Positions 45,547-56,964 of a DNA stretch of 64,000 nucleotides are shown here, in pieces. The stretch lies in assembly GCA_020809705.1 (NCBI GenBank), contig CP085833.1, positions 4,402,001 to 4,466,000 of the forward strand. The letters are read 5' to 3'. The notes under the pieces were generated by a model, which saw only the letters and a list, made by a program, of their open reading frames with translations, was not told where the DNA came from and did not search any database. A program made the translations under genes and the position numbers. Origin of the DNA: Calonectria ilicicola (Eukaryota; Ascomycota; Sordariomycetes; Hypocreales; Nectriaceae). Every line of letters begins with the position of its first letter. The first letter of the stretch is position 1.

Positions 45547-47397
45547 TTAAACAACATCAAACTTTTCATCATCCAGGTCCATGGCATCATTGTTTGGTCG
45601 AGAGTTTCCAATCGCCGCCCAGGCTGATCTAATTGGAGGAGCAGGTGCGGGAGCAGGCTCGGGTGCCGGCGCCGGCGCGGCCTTGGCCTTTGGCTTGGGA
45701 GCGGCCTTTGGCTTGGGAGCAGCCTTGGGCTTGGGAGCGGCCTTGGGCTTGGGAGCGGCCTTGGGCTTGGGGGCAGCTTTCGTGGCGGCTTTTGCAGGGG
45801 CGGCCTTGGGGGAGGCTTTAGGGGAGGCCTTTGCAGGAGCAGCCTTTGTAGCCCGCGACCCCCTTGCAGCTCTCGCGGGCTTTGCAGGCTTGACAGGCTC
45901 TTCAACAACGGGCTCCTCTTCAACTTGTTCCTCTTCTTCTTCAGCCACTTCTTCTTCGCCCTCGCCCTCTTCATCCTCTCCGTCGTCTTCTTCATCATCC
46001 TCGTCGTCATCGTCATCATCATCGCTCGAGTCACCAGAGCCTTCGCTCTCGCCCTCACTGCCAGGATCATAGTCCTCTTCATCTTCTTCATCCTCATCAT
46101 CGCCACCAAACACTGGGTCCATCTGGAGCTGTGCCTTTTCCAGCTCCGACATGCCATTCTCGCCTTCTTCAGCAACAGCCTCTTCCCCATTCTCGGCGCC
46201 GTTCTTCTTGGGTCCTCTATTCTCAGCAAGCTCCAACTTGGCCTTTCGCTGTTCAGCCATGCTGCGGTCTTGCAGCTGGTGGCGCTTGACATAATCATCA
46301 ATGCCACCATAGTCTTCCTGGTCCATCATGGAAAACTCAATTTCCTCGTTGGCATCTCCTTCGCCAGTGAAAGCCTCAATGACAACGTTGAATGTTCGCT
46401 GAAGAATGTTTGTGTAACTTGTTGCAACAACACGGTTCAGCGGAATGAACATGAGAGGCTTCTTGAAGCCCCAGAGGATTCCAGTCTCAAGGAAGAATAA
46501 GTAGCCATCCTTGGAGCCTCTGAAAGCTTTGACGTGTACAGCCTTTTCCTTGGGTCGGTGAGGCTGGCGGACCATGCTGTGAAATTTGTTGGGGTCCGCA
46601 GCGACAATGTCGACATGGCTGCCCACGGCCCTAAGATACCGGATAAAGGCCCAATGGAACAGGGACTTGTAAGTATCGGAAACGGCAGCCGCCGTGTTCG
46701 CCTCGGGACCAGTAATGGTTCCCTGCTTCGGGGCAGTTGCAGGAACCGTGAACACGAGAGGCTCAGTGGTTGGCGGGTTTGACTTGGACGGCAGACAAGT
46801 GCCCCGCGGGAAGATCACGTAGTTGTGCTGAACTTGAGACTTTTCAGGAACAGGCACATAAAACGCGTACTCTGAACAGTGTTAGCATTGACTTGGTTGG
46901 AGTGAAGCACTGTCGCGAACGTACCAATATCTTGCCAAGCATGGGTTATAGCTGGGATCGGCGCAGTAGTACCTGCGACACGAGCGTAAAAATGGTTGGC
47001 AGTGAAGCAGAGCTCGAACTTCTTCCTCTGAGGCACCGAGACGGAAATCTCTTTAATCTCGAGAAGGACAGCCTCGTCAGCCGCGTTGGTGGTCACAGCA
47101 GCAGCGCCAGGCTTGGTGCCGTTTGTGCTCCCGTTGCGCTGGTCTACATCAACCCTCCTCTTCTTGTGCGCCGGTTCACCATTGCCCTGGATCGTGTCGT
47201 AAACATGGGTGGCAATCTGGTTGAAGAGGGCGACTCGATCGGGCGAATCTGTTGTCAAAAAAACATTAGCCTTGCACACTGTGGCTGCAAGCAATTAGGG
47301 GCGTTTGTTTACCGGCGGCCTGCTGGATGCCCTCGAGAATGTCCGGGCGGGACTGAAAGACGAAGCCGAGCTTCTGGGTGTCGAGTTTGGCGCCCAT
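45547..47397 (-). CDS. RTT106: Histone H3-H4 chaperone Rtt106, 577 aa
   Basis: Exons are 47397-47313, 47248-46925 and 46871-45547, with introns of 64 and 53 nt and a total of 578 codons with the stop. The N-terminal part starts [20 protein letters not shown]. The tandem PH-like domains follow, including the [15 protein letters not shown] block, [36 protein letters not shown] and [17 protein letters not shown], which are typical of Rtt106. Rtt106 binds H3K56-acetylated H3-H4 and deposits it in replication-coupled and silencing-linked nucleosome assembly. After a strongly acidic tract (about residues 385-450) this protein has a Lys/Ala/Pro tail with five PKAAPK-type repeats, like a histone H1 tail, and then an acidic end ([10 protein letters not shown]). 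The gene is divergent from VFA1 across a 474-bp promoter. Confidence 0.94.
45694..45783 (-). repeat. 18-bp coding minisatellite in RTT106
   Basis: About five copies of an 18-bp unit (plus strand CTTGGGAGCGGCCTTGGG with small changes) encode the repeated Pro-Lys-Ala-Ala-Pro-Lys tail of Rtt106. Copies are nearly identical, so length variation between isolates is likely. Confidence 0.85.
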
Positions 47398-47871
47398 CTC
47401 GAATCCAATGGTCCGGGCCGTGGAAAGTCGACGGCGTGGTGGAAATTGGAAATGTTTTTGTGTGTGAAGGCGGCTGGTCTCGTTGTTGTTTGACAATGGG
47501 CCACAGGACGTGCAGCGTCATGGCCAAAATCCACAGCCTGTGCGATAAGATAAGCTCGACCCGGCGGCTGATTAGTCATGCCCGCCATCCACCATGGCGC
47601 CACTGCGGCGCTTAACGGTGCCAGTTACTCGCTGTGATTCAGGGGAATTAGGCGCTGTAGTTCGGTGTTTCCGGGGGCTAGACGGGGTCTAGACTACTAA
47701 GTTTAGCGGATCCCGTCTCCGATTCACCACTTGACGTCAGTTGCATGCCCCGCTGTATTCGGCGTCGACGTGACGACTTCAAAATATCCCGGAGTTCCAT
47801 CGCCCAGAACGACGCCATCACCAACGACAGGGACAGAACGTCTTTTCCCTGGGCAGGCGTAGTCGATCAAC
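47398..47871. promoter_or_regulatory. Divergent promoter, RTT106 / VFA1, with CRE-like palindrome
   Basis: A compact 474-bp region serves both genes. It contains a full TGACGTCA palindrome at 47732-47739, the classic binding site of CREB/ATF-type bZIP factors, about 135 bp before the VFA1 ATG and 335 bp before the RTT106 ATG. The binding factor is inferred. Confidence 0.55.
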
Positions 47872-48619
47872 ATGGCCACCACGTTCCCAAACATCTACCA
47901 CCATCGCCGGGTCGCTGACACAGCGGCCAGAGCTTGCGACATCTGCTACAAGCCAAGCTCTTCAGTCATGATCACGCCAGACAAAAAGGTGCGCAACACG
48001 TAGATCCCGTAGCTTCCCTCATCATCTAAGTCGTCAAATTCTTAGGACTTCTTCTATGTCTGCCTCTCTCACCTCAAGGACCGCAACTTTTGCAGCCCAA
48101 AGATTGATGAGGATGCCATAAAGGCCAAGAGGGAGAAGGAACTCGAGGAGGAAAAGGAGCGCCTCAAGAAGGAATACGAGGAAAGACAGCGCAAGAAGAA
48201 GGAAAAAGAAGAGAAGAAGGGCAAGGACAAAGATAAGGATGAAAAAGACAAGGACAAGGACAAGGACAAGAAGGATGATGAGAAAAAGGATGACAAGGAT
48301 GACAAGGATGACGCAAAGGCAAGTCTGACCACTTACACCGGATGCACAAAATCATCTTATTGTTCGCTCCCCATTAAACATTCTAACACTCATTAGGACA
48401 AGGAGGAGAAGGAACCATCTCCCGAGCCAGAGCCTCGGATATTCGAGTTGAAGCCGTATGTAACCCTTTCTTGGAACTGGACCTCATATTAACAGTAGCA
48501 GTGGCTTCTACCAGCAGCGCTTGACAAAAAAGCGACAGGCTGAAGCTGTAAAACGAGATCGAGAGAGAATGATGAAGCCCGGTTACTTCCCATCTGTCCC
48601 TACAGAGGATCCTCACTGA
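47872..48619 (+). CDS. VFA1: Vps4-associated protein 1 (Vfa1), 190 aa
   Basis: Exons are 47872-47988, 48046-48318, 48397-48455 and 48496-48619. The N-terminus carries the family's zinc-ribbon-like pattern: Cys22/Cys25 (CDICYKP), then MITPDKKDFFYVCLSHLKD with Cys45/His48, then Cys55. A very charged Lys/Glu/Asp coiled-coil centre with KDKD repeats follows. The C-terminus (GFYQQRLTKKRQAEA) is the conserved end region. Vfa1 binds the AAA-ATPase Vps4 at endosomes and stimulates it. Intron 2 has a GC donor (AAG|GCAAGT) with a CTAAC branch and TAG acceptor. Using the nearest GT instead breaks the frame. Intron 3 has two acceptors six bases apart, both in frame, so the protein may be 188 or 190 residues. 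Confidence 0.9.
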
Positions 48620-50650
48620 ACCTTCACATGCTCTTTGGCCAAGTCATGATCAAGGACGCTGCAAACACGGCTGTAATCATTACGGATAGAATGTCTTCGC
48701 CGCAAGTTTTTAGCGGTAAAGACCTTCTCTGCCCTTCTTTTCGGCGAATACGGCCTTGTTTAAGCAGTGTCACTCGTGCGTCAGTCAACTTGTCGCAACT
48801 CTATTGAGTCAACTAGATGTGTTAGTCATGCATAGATTTCTAGTATGTTAAACATGTCTCTATGAACTACCATTTTGCTAAGATGGTTTCCAGTAGCTTG
48901 GTTGCATCGCATCTTTTTTTGTGTTTGTTTCCTACACTTGAAGTTGTTCCCAGTTATTTCTGAGTGACGAGTTTTGGGGCACAGGGAATCAATGAGAACA
49001 TGACTACTTCAAAACAAATACCAGAACAGCTCTAACTTATTTTATATTTTTAATATCAAGGGCAAGTTTCGCTTGGTACAGGTAGCAATTACCAACGTGA
49101 TCATATCCAGTTTCACAATCATTAGTAGTATCGTCAGTCATAATCACCATACCACTTCTCTTCTGGCTACACCCAGTAAAACTCCAAGGTACCCTCAAAA
49201 CCCTCCATAGAAGCCCCATCAATCTATATATGTATTAAAGATACTGTCCCAACCAAGATGCATTATTGTATAGCAGACATGTCACAGGCCATCGAAAGAC
49301 TCCAGATAATATAGAATGTAATTCGTGGTTGCTTATACTCCAAGAACAAAGTTAATTTTGCCTGACTTGTTCAAAAGTTTGGGTCAAGCAGAATTAAATC
49401 GAACTTAATTAAGCAAGGAGGATCGTTCGATTCAATATTATGTATGCAAACCAGGAAACAAAATGAGAGTTTCCCCTCTGACGACTTACCTTCCTACATC
49501 CCAACTCCAGTTATATCGGTTGAACTATAGTTTCTGCTCATCCATATCCTTACACAGAGAACTCTCCCTCGTAAATGGTAATAAGTCAATATACAAAATC
49601 TGCATTCTTATGGAACAGATGATTATATCCCACAGCTCTTGTTATTCCCATAGAATCTATGTGATAGTTGCTATGGCATGATACTAATGGCTGTCCACGA
49701 TTCAGTCATAAAACCTATTCTTTGGTTGGCAGACCGAAATTTGCCGTAACCGCGTCGTTCAACTAACCTTTTTAAGTGAATTGCACAGAATCCTTCGTTT
49801 GGTATTGTGCTATCAATCCTAAGATCGCTCCCATAGTTCACTGAATACAAGACCTCTCTCTGGGACAGACTTTCTTTTTTAGCCATGCGAGAAATCAAGT
49901 TTAAGATATTATTCTATGTATAAAAGGCCGTGATTCTATTCTGGCGTTCAACTCACCAACATCTATAAAGGTCAAGAACGCCTAATCTATGAAAGAAAGT
50001 CCTGGGCGATGAGACACGGCCACAAGACTCGCAGATGCGATAGTATGGAATATTCGCTCAGAATCATTTTAATAAGTATTAAAGCCTCATATATTGCTAT
50101 ATACATCAGGACGATCTTCATAGCTAGGTAGCATCCCGGATTTTGTGTTACCATTGATCAGAGTACAACGGTAACATCTAGGGCATGATGCCCGTGTTCT
50201 GGATCATTCGATCAAACCTTGATAGCGATCAAGGTATAATATAGATTGGTTGGATATACCTCATCCTATCGTCTTCGTTTGGTATCTACTGTTTGTACCG
50301 ATAATCACATGTAATGATGTTTGTGTACGATCATAATTCGCTAATCACAGATAACCAAACCATTATGGATCAATGAAGGAATAAAACCCCTAGAAACGTA
50401 CCATATTACATCGAATATATCAAAATCATTACACTCATCAAGAGAACAAATTTGGATAGTGATATATTTACATGATGGATTGTATGTGATCTCAAGTCAC
50501 TATCGGCGAATTTTTAAAGCCTACCCTATACCGCGTCGCGTCGACAAAACACCAAGCGTCTTTCTACCGGCTAATATTATCTCAACTACTATACCTATCG
50601 GTACGCTATGACCTATTTTCAAGAAATACACCGAACTTTTAGATTTGATC
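48620..50650. other. A+T-rich gene-free region
   Basis: Two kilobases of visibly A+T-rich sequence after the VFA1 3' end, with no frame above about 75 codons and no recognisable motif. It could be decayed repeat DNA (RIP or other) or regulatory sequence. No intact element, terminal repeat or RNA gene is seen. Confidence 0.5.
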
Positions 50651-51139
50651 TACACCGATCAACTATCGTCATTGCGTATTCTACTCACCCCTGCACAACC
50701 AACCCCCAAGATGATCAACACGCCGTCCATCCATCCGTCGAACATTAGCCAGTGGGAACTCGGGGTTTAACAGGAACCCGACAGCAACAATAGCAACAGC
50801 AACAAACACCATATCTCTCGTCATCCGCTAGCCTTTCCGCGTTTCGCGAGAAATCCAACTTAGTAATGAAGATCCAAGATCCTGCGTTGGAGACGGACGG
50901 TCCGCCAGCTTGATCCGGGAGGATCAACGGGCATGGGCGGTGATGATTTCGCTTCCCTACTCCCCCCTCCTCCTCTAACAGTGAGATGCCGCTCGATACA
51001 CCCACCTTGTCGACCCTACGATGGGCCTATTCTCACCAAAGCCACAGGCTAATAGACGCTAGCGGCGTTGAAACAGCGTCTCTCGGCACCGAACCGCGCT
51101 AGGTCAGACCCCTAAAAAAAAAAGACCTCGCTGATCGGC

Positions 51140-51175
51140 CTGGTCTTGTTTTTTTTTTGTTGTTGACAAGACCAG
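51140..51175. repeat. 10-bp perfect inverted repeat with T-rich loop
   Basis: CTGGTCTTGT at 51140-51149 pairs perfectly with ACAAGACCAG at 51166-51175 around a 16-nt loop that is mostly T. Confidence 0.7.
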
Positions 51176-51432
51176 CGGCGGTCCGACCTTGGCGATCCCA
51201 TCATCTTTGTCAGATTCTAGTACCCCACGACGACTGGTCATTTGTTGAGCCTCACGGGGAACCTGGACGACCAACCGCAGGCAGAGGATTCAAGGAGGAG
51301 GAAGAGGGAGAAAAAAAAAGACGCCTTTTTTAGGCGCGCGTCATGTGCGATTGGCCTGTTTACGCCTTCTTCCCTGTGATGGGTCGTATTGGGCTAGCAA
51401 GGCTGCGACGTCTCAGCCCTGCTCGCTGCACA

Positions 51433-51450
51433 AGAGAGAGAGAGAGAGAG
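51433..51450. repeat. (AG)n microsatellite
   Basis: Nine uninterrupted AG dinucleotides in non-coding sequence. Confidence 0.85.
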
Positions 51451-54400
51451 CCCTAGTCCTCTTCTCTCAGCGCCCGATCGGGAGATAGTGATAGGTTGTG
51501 TCGGACATAACGCAGTGAGGTGACATGACAGCTTCCCTTCCCTCCCACCCCCCGCGCCTGCATCGTTTCGGTTTCAACACGTCGTATCCTGTCCACTGGG
51601 AGAATTTCTGACTTGTTTTTTTCTCAATGTCCCCCGTTTTTAACTGTTATTTTAATCCGGGGTCGTCTAGACGCAAGGAACAGAATCGCTGGGCGAGCAA
51701 TCTTATTGCCCACTTTCGTCATGGTGCGCTCCTTCGGCGCTCCTCAGAAATCCCTGTTGCCTTGTTCGAATGCTACCTAGAAGGCTTTTTTTTTTCTTTT
51801 CGAAACCTGTGATCCCTGCGCGCGGTTGACAGGGCTGAGCTAACGCCGTCATGATCTAACCCCCTCCCATCATCAACCGACCCTCCGCTCGCCAAATGAC
51901 TCGCCCCCAGCACTCGCGGACCGCTTCCCTCGCCCACAGGGATAACAGGCCGAGATCTGTCTTTTCTCGTTCCTTTTCCCGCTGCAACTAACTCATTAGG
52001 CAGTCCTTTCGAGAGTGGGCTTGGCACCGGTGTGCGCTGCGCGGATCCCCAAGAAGCAGCTCCTCTGCCGGGTCCCCATATGGGTTCTAGTGCTTACACC
52101 TGCTCACACGCGCGAGTTGGGTAAGCAGCCCGACCAGTGCAGACGAATGGATGTCCCGGATCTCGAAATAGGTCCTATGCAGCGTCGCGACGTCTTTCTG
52201 TCCCTCGGGCTTGGAGCTCATGCTTGTTCGGCCAGTGCTGTTTAGGGCTTGGCTCGGGACTCGTAGCAATGGCGACCTCAGTCATCATGACAGCAGGGAT
52301 GGACGGGTCCCTCCACCCAACGGCATGCTCTGTGTATATCGGACGCCGCATTCCAACTTGGGGCTAGCCAATGTGCGTTTGATCGCCTGTTCCCAGGGCC
52401 CATGTCCACCACAACCGGCCCACGCTGGGGTCCTGTGTGTGTTGTGATGCCGGCCTCGCACCCAACGCAAACAGAAATGCCCGTGGCCAAACCAAACTCC
52501 AGCGTCTGACCTGTGATAAGCTTACCCGCTGTGCAGCCGTGGAAGCATCTGTATGTCTTGCCTCATTTACCGTCAGATGGGGTTTTCCGCATACGGAGAA
52601 CTGAGCGAGCGAGCGAGCCAAGACGACGTAATCAAGCCGCCTGGGAAACCTCCAAAATACTTCGGGGACATATGGCCCCATTAGCCCCCGAAGACGTGCG
52701 GAATCGGGAGATCCCACCCCCCTCCTTCGCTCTGTGCTCTTCCTCTGGACTGTTTTCCCCGTTGAGAATGATGACTGCAGAAACGGCGGGCCACCAAAAA
52801 GCCTGAAGTGGCATGCATGCGTCTCTTTGGTAGCATCAACCCTGATCAACATCTTCTGGGCGTCCCCACCGCGCGGCACCAACAGCCCTCTCGACTACAA
52901 GGACCGCCATGCCATCATCCCACCCCCTCTCAATAGGTCATAGAAGCCTAGTTGAAGCTATCTTCAACCCTAGAGCTTGCCCCCCAAGGACTCTGTAGCC
53001 CGCCTTTCCTTGTCCAGGTCCCACAAAAGCCTCAAAGAAAAAATGGCCGCGACGACGACGGCTTACATGACGCATGAATGTCATCGCATGTGACCCTCCC
53101 AGTATCCGCGTCTTTTTTTTTTTTTAACCTTTGAGAGGATTATTCCTTCTCGCCCCGCTGGAAAGGGTCGAGCAGAAGATCAAAATTTCCGTAGATTCAT
53201 GGGACGAAAAGCTAGCACACAACTACCGGCAGATTGGATCTGCCGCCTGGGGGGCTGGGCGGTTGGAGACGTGCGGATGTGACTCTGCGCTGTCAGCCTG
53301 GGCCTTTGTCCTTCCTCATCCACATTCCCTTGCTGCGTTTGTATGCCATGTAATGCAGTGTGGATGGGAAGTCTTCCCCGGCGCTAGTATGGGCAACAGC
53401 GAAGAGGAAAAAACTCTCCGAACAAGTCCCAATAGTCTTGGGAGACCAAAAGTTGGATGCATCTGTATGACCGGGCGCCCACAAAAATATCTCATGCTTC
53501 CTACGCGAAGGGGGGCGTATACACAATTGAGCCGTCATGAACTGCTCTAGCGTGACGACATGTTGGAAATAATCATACACAGTTTCGTCATGCTATAACC
53601 CGCGGGTGTTATAATGTGATTGAGTTTCAGTGCCCCCCTCATTAGCCTTATCGAAAGGGAGGAGCCACAAACGACTCTGCCAACCCGGTCGATCATCGCT
53701 GTCGTGGCTGGCTCAAAAAGAAAACCGGGAGGTGGCCGATGGGTTGGGGTTGCAGCCAACTCGGGGAGGGTTGGTGAGGCACCCGCTGGCAAGCGAAACG
53801 CACAAACTTGTTTTTTCATCTTCTCCGCCAACGAATGTATCTCGGCAGTGATGGCGTGCTTTGGCGAAGCCAGCGTGACTGACTGACGCGGGAGTCAAGG
53901 GGGGCGTGTGTGGAAAAGGAGTACTTTGTGGTCGTCAGACCAGAGGTACTTGAGCTAGTTTGTATCTTTGTCCTCGACGCACCCACACCCCCTCCCTTAA
54001 CCAAGCCCTGACCCACGCGTTCAAGCCCTGTAGAACCCGTCTTGGTCTTCTATTGCTTCGCAAAAAGATGCCTGATGGTGCTCAGCCTTGTCATGCCCAC
54101 AGCGGCGCTGTCTTGTCCCCGTGATCCGGCCACGTTTGGAAACGTCGGTCCGAGCCTACCTAGCCTCTCCCCCCCACCGACAGACCGGAGACTAACATGG
54201 GCCACTTGCTTCCGGAAGGTCGGTGGCTTCGGGGCGGGGCTAGCTTCACCGTCCGAAGTTTGTGACTGACAGACTACCTGCCTACCGAAGGCAGCAATCC
54301 TCCTCTGATATCATCATCGTCGCTGTCAATGTCCACCATAAGATGTGCGCTGACAAAGTCTCCGCAACTACTGCATGCCCTGCGACGCTCCCTCGAGCAA

Positions 54401-55064
54401 GCCACCTGAACGGGAAACCTCCGGGAAGCGGGTGTTTTTATCCTGCTGCTTTCTCCCGCTGCGCAGTGGCGGCAGAGCGCCGATGCCGCACACCACGAAG
54501 CTGCTATCTGATGCGCGATGTGAGAGGGAGAGGGGGCCTGGGGCTGCTCAAGCACCACCCCCATCCTGTGCGACAGACTGGGGAGGGAGGCAATGCGGTC
54601 AGATGGGAGGGGGGAGGGAGCTTCCGGGTTTATTTCGATAGAGAGCTCACTGCAGATTTCCCAAGTCCCTTCACGGACAGTTACAAACGGGGCGAGTTGT
54701 CACGGGCATCTCACCCGCTCAAGAGGAGGGTGAGGGGATCGAAAAAAGGGGTGGGCAAAGGACAGCTCGATTTCGCACAACGTGGCAACCCTGAGGGTCA
54801 CACCCCGCGTAATCCTTGAGTGCATGTAAATGCGTGCTCCGGAAAGGGTATCAAGAATCGAGAGCCAAGACTGCGAGACGTCACGCCTGTGCGAGTTTAC
54901 AAATGCCGAGATTGGGTTACGTCACGACTTCAGAAGACTTGCTCACGCACCTTTTTTATGTGAAGAAAGCGACTCCGGGTTTGATGTATCAGGACCAAAT
55001 GCAAATTATCGGTTATGTCCGGGAATGGTGGTGGTCATGATGAGTTACGAGTGAGTTGATAGGT

Positions 55065-55100
55065 CGATGAAACGTGGTGGTGATTTATCACGTTTCGTCG
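55065..55100. repeat. 12-bp inverted repeat
   Basis: CGATGAAACGTG at 55065-55076 pairs with CACGTTTCGTCG at 55089-55100, with one mismatch that can be a G-T wobble, around a 12-nt loop. Confidence 0.7.
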
Positions 55101-56964
55101 AGGTGGTAAGCTTTCTGAAACAGTGCCAACCAATGTGACAAATAAATGAGGTTGCTTATTCACGGTATTCGTAGCAAATTTACAACTTTGAGAGTTATCA
55201 TTCGAGTCATTGACACAGTACTTGAGCGTTTGGTGGCAACTCAAACAGGAAAGTGACCCTTTGGAACGTTACAAGTAAACGTCCCTGTTCTACACAACTC
55301 ATGTCGTGTCATTTTTTTTTCGTCTAATTTCTTTTTCTATTGTCTTCTGGATCGTGCATTACAAAACTCAATCGGCCCGTCAGCGAATGCGCCTCCAAGA
55401 CTTCTTCAGCGTTGCGTAATCCGAGAACTATTACCATGGCAAAACTCAATTGCTGACAAGCCACATTCTCACAGATGATGACTATACGACGCTCGGGAAT
55501 AACGCGTACAAGTAGGAGATAAGAGACGGAAACTATGACCCGTTTCGTCTAGCATTGCGACGATGGGACATTGTATTGTCGAATCAAGGTTGTGTTTCTT
55601 TGTGCCCGACATATATGTACGCGGACAAAAAAGCTTGATACATGCAAAATGACAACCATATCGGTAATCCCGGCGAGGTCCTAGCAATACAACATAACCG
55701 TGGGGAAACGTCAGACGGTGTTTTGTTATGTCACCATTTGCCCGACGTTGCTCTAAACGGCAGGCCAATGGGGGCAACGGCTCGTTTAGCCAAGGCGATC
55801 CGAGCAAGACGGTGAAAAAGCGGAGCATCGGCCGGTGTCCTGTCGGAACCAGACCATCAAATGAGGTGTTTTTGCGTTAGAGCGAGGTGCTGCTATGCCC
55901 GATACAGCGCGGGATGGCAATCCGACCTAGAGCGATGCTGCAAATGCGTATGGTTATGTCCTGTCAAAGTCTAAAAAATTGATAGTGTCACCGCCTGCAC
56001 GAGTTTCCAAGGGTGAGTGGGAGGGGGGGGGGAACTAAAAAGTTGCAGGGTTAGTTTGCCAGGCGCGCGTGTGGGAGGTGCCAACAACCAAGGCCACGAT
56101 GGATGGGTGTGGAACGACAATGGGGCACATAGTCGGGGATCGTGTCTCTTCGTGGTGGACATGACCGTAGGCACTTGACGCGTCTTCGTCAGGTTTTGAG
56201 TGGAAAACCGGGGAGAATCAGTCTCACAATCCAGGCCCCAGTTCCGATCATGTCGAATTGGCACCATCGCATCTCGTTCTCGTTGAATAGCACTCCACAT
56301 ATGACGATTGACATCTCCTTCTCCTTACGTCGAATCCTTCTAGCAAGATGGAGTCCTTGCTTGCACCAGGAACTATCCGATCGTCCCGTCGCCGTCTGAC
56401 GATCTTTGCACCTACTCCCCCGGTCTCTGCTATCATCCCATCATGGGCCCTTTCGTCGTCTATTCCATCGTTTTCAGCGGCCGCCCTTGGGGGGAAAAGC
56501 TGACCCATGCACAAATGTCCCTACACCCCGTAAGCCCTAACGCCTTCCCGCCCTAAAGGCACGCCCCCCTGTTTCTTTTCGTTTCCCATAAGAGCCCTCA
56601 CCCTTGTCGCAGGTATCCTCATTTTGCTGTTCTCTGACTCGATGGGTTCCGCTTCTGACATGCCGAGGGTTGATGGACGGCGATGTGATAAGAGGGAGGT
56701 GCCCGATTGAGGATGAGGATGCCTAGGCTTGAAAGTGGGTAACACGGACATAACCCACCCCTCCCGCTCTGACAAGACGCTTGGTCTAAAGGATGCGCAA
56801 CGGGATTTCGGTGGGGCTCCGGAGTGGGAAGGACGGGGTTGTCGGGCCTTCGGAGGGTGCAAATTCGGGGCCCGGTGGCCGGCGGTTCGGGCACTTGACA
56901 GTCCCGGAAATACGGTGGTCCGTAATTGTACGCGTAGCCTTTGCTCCTACAGAAAACCACCCAA

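Larger units (their letters stand above)
50651..56964. other. G+C-richer gene desert
   Basis: About 6.3 kb without a supportable gene. Frames of up to 185 codons exist but carry no domain, are matched by antisense frames and contain many rare combinations. Features worth noting are an (AG)n run at 51433-51450, two hairpins, several T or A homopolymers and many CCCC/GGGG runs. The character resembles long upstream regions of regulated fungal genes, but the adjacent genes point away (VFA1) or end here (YVH1), so it is not an obvious promoter. Confidence 0.5.

Noticed and set aside
45581..46072. 163-codon plus-strand frame rich in Ala/Gly/Ser
   Set aside because: Antisense shadow of the low-complexity tail of RTT106.
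52364..52882. 172-codon minus-strand frame
   Set aside because: No recognisable domain, biased only by local G+C content, and matched by plus-strand frames.
53593..53612. Near-palindrome around CCGCGG
   Set aside because: The arms are only six bases once the off-centre core is accounted for, so chance is likely.
54262..54819. 185-codon plus-strand frame
   Set aside because: Composition-driven open frame; no conserved motif or regular codon pattern.
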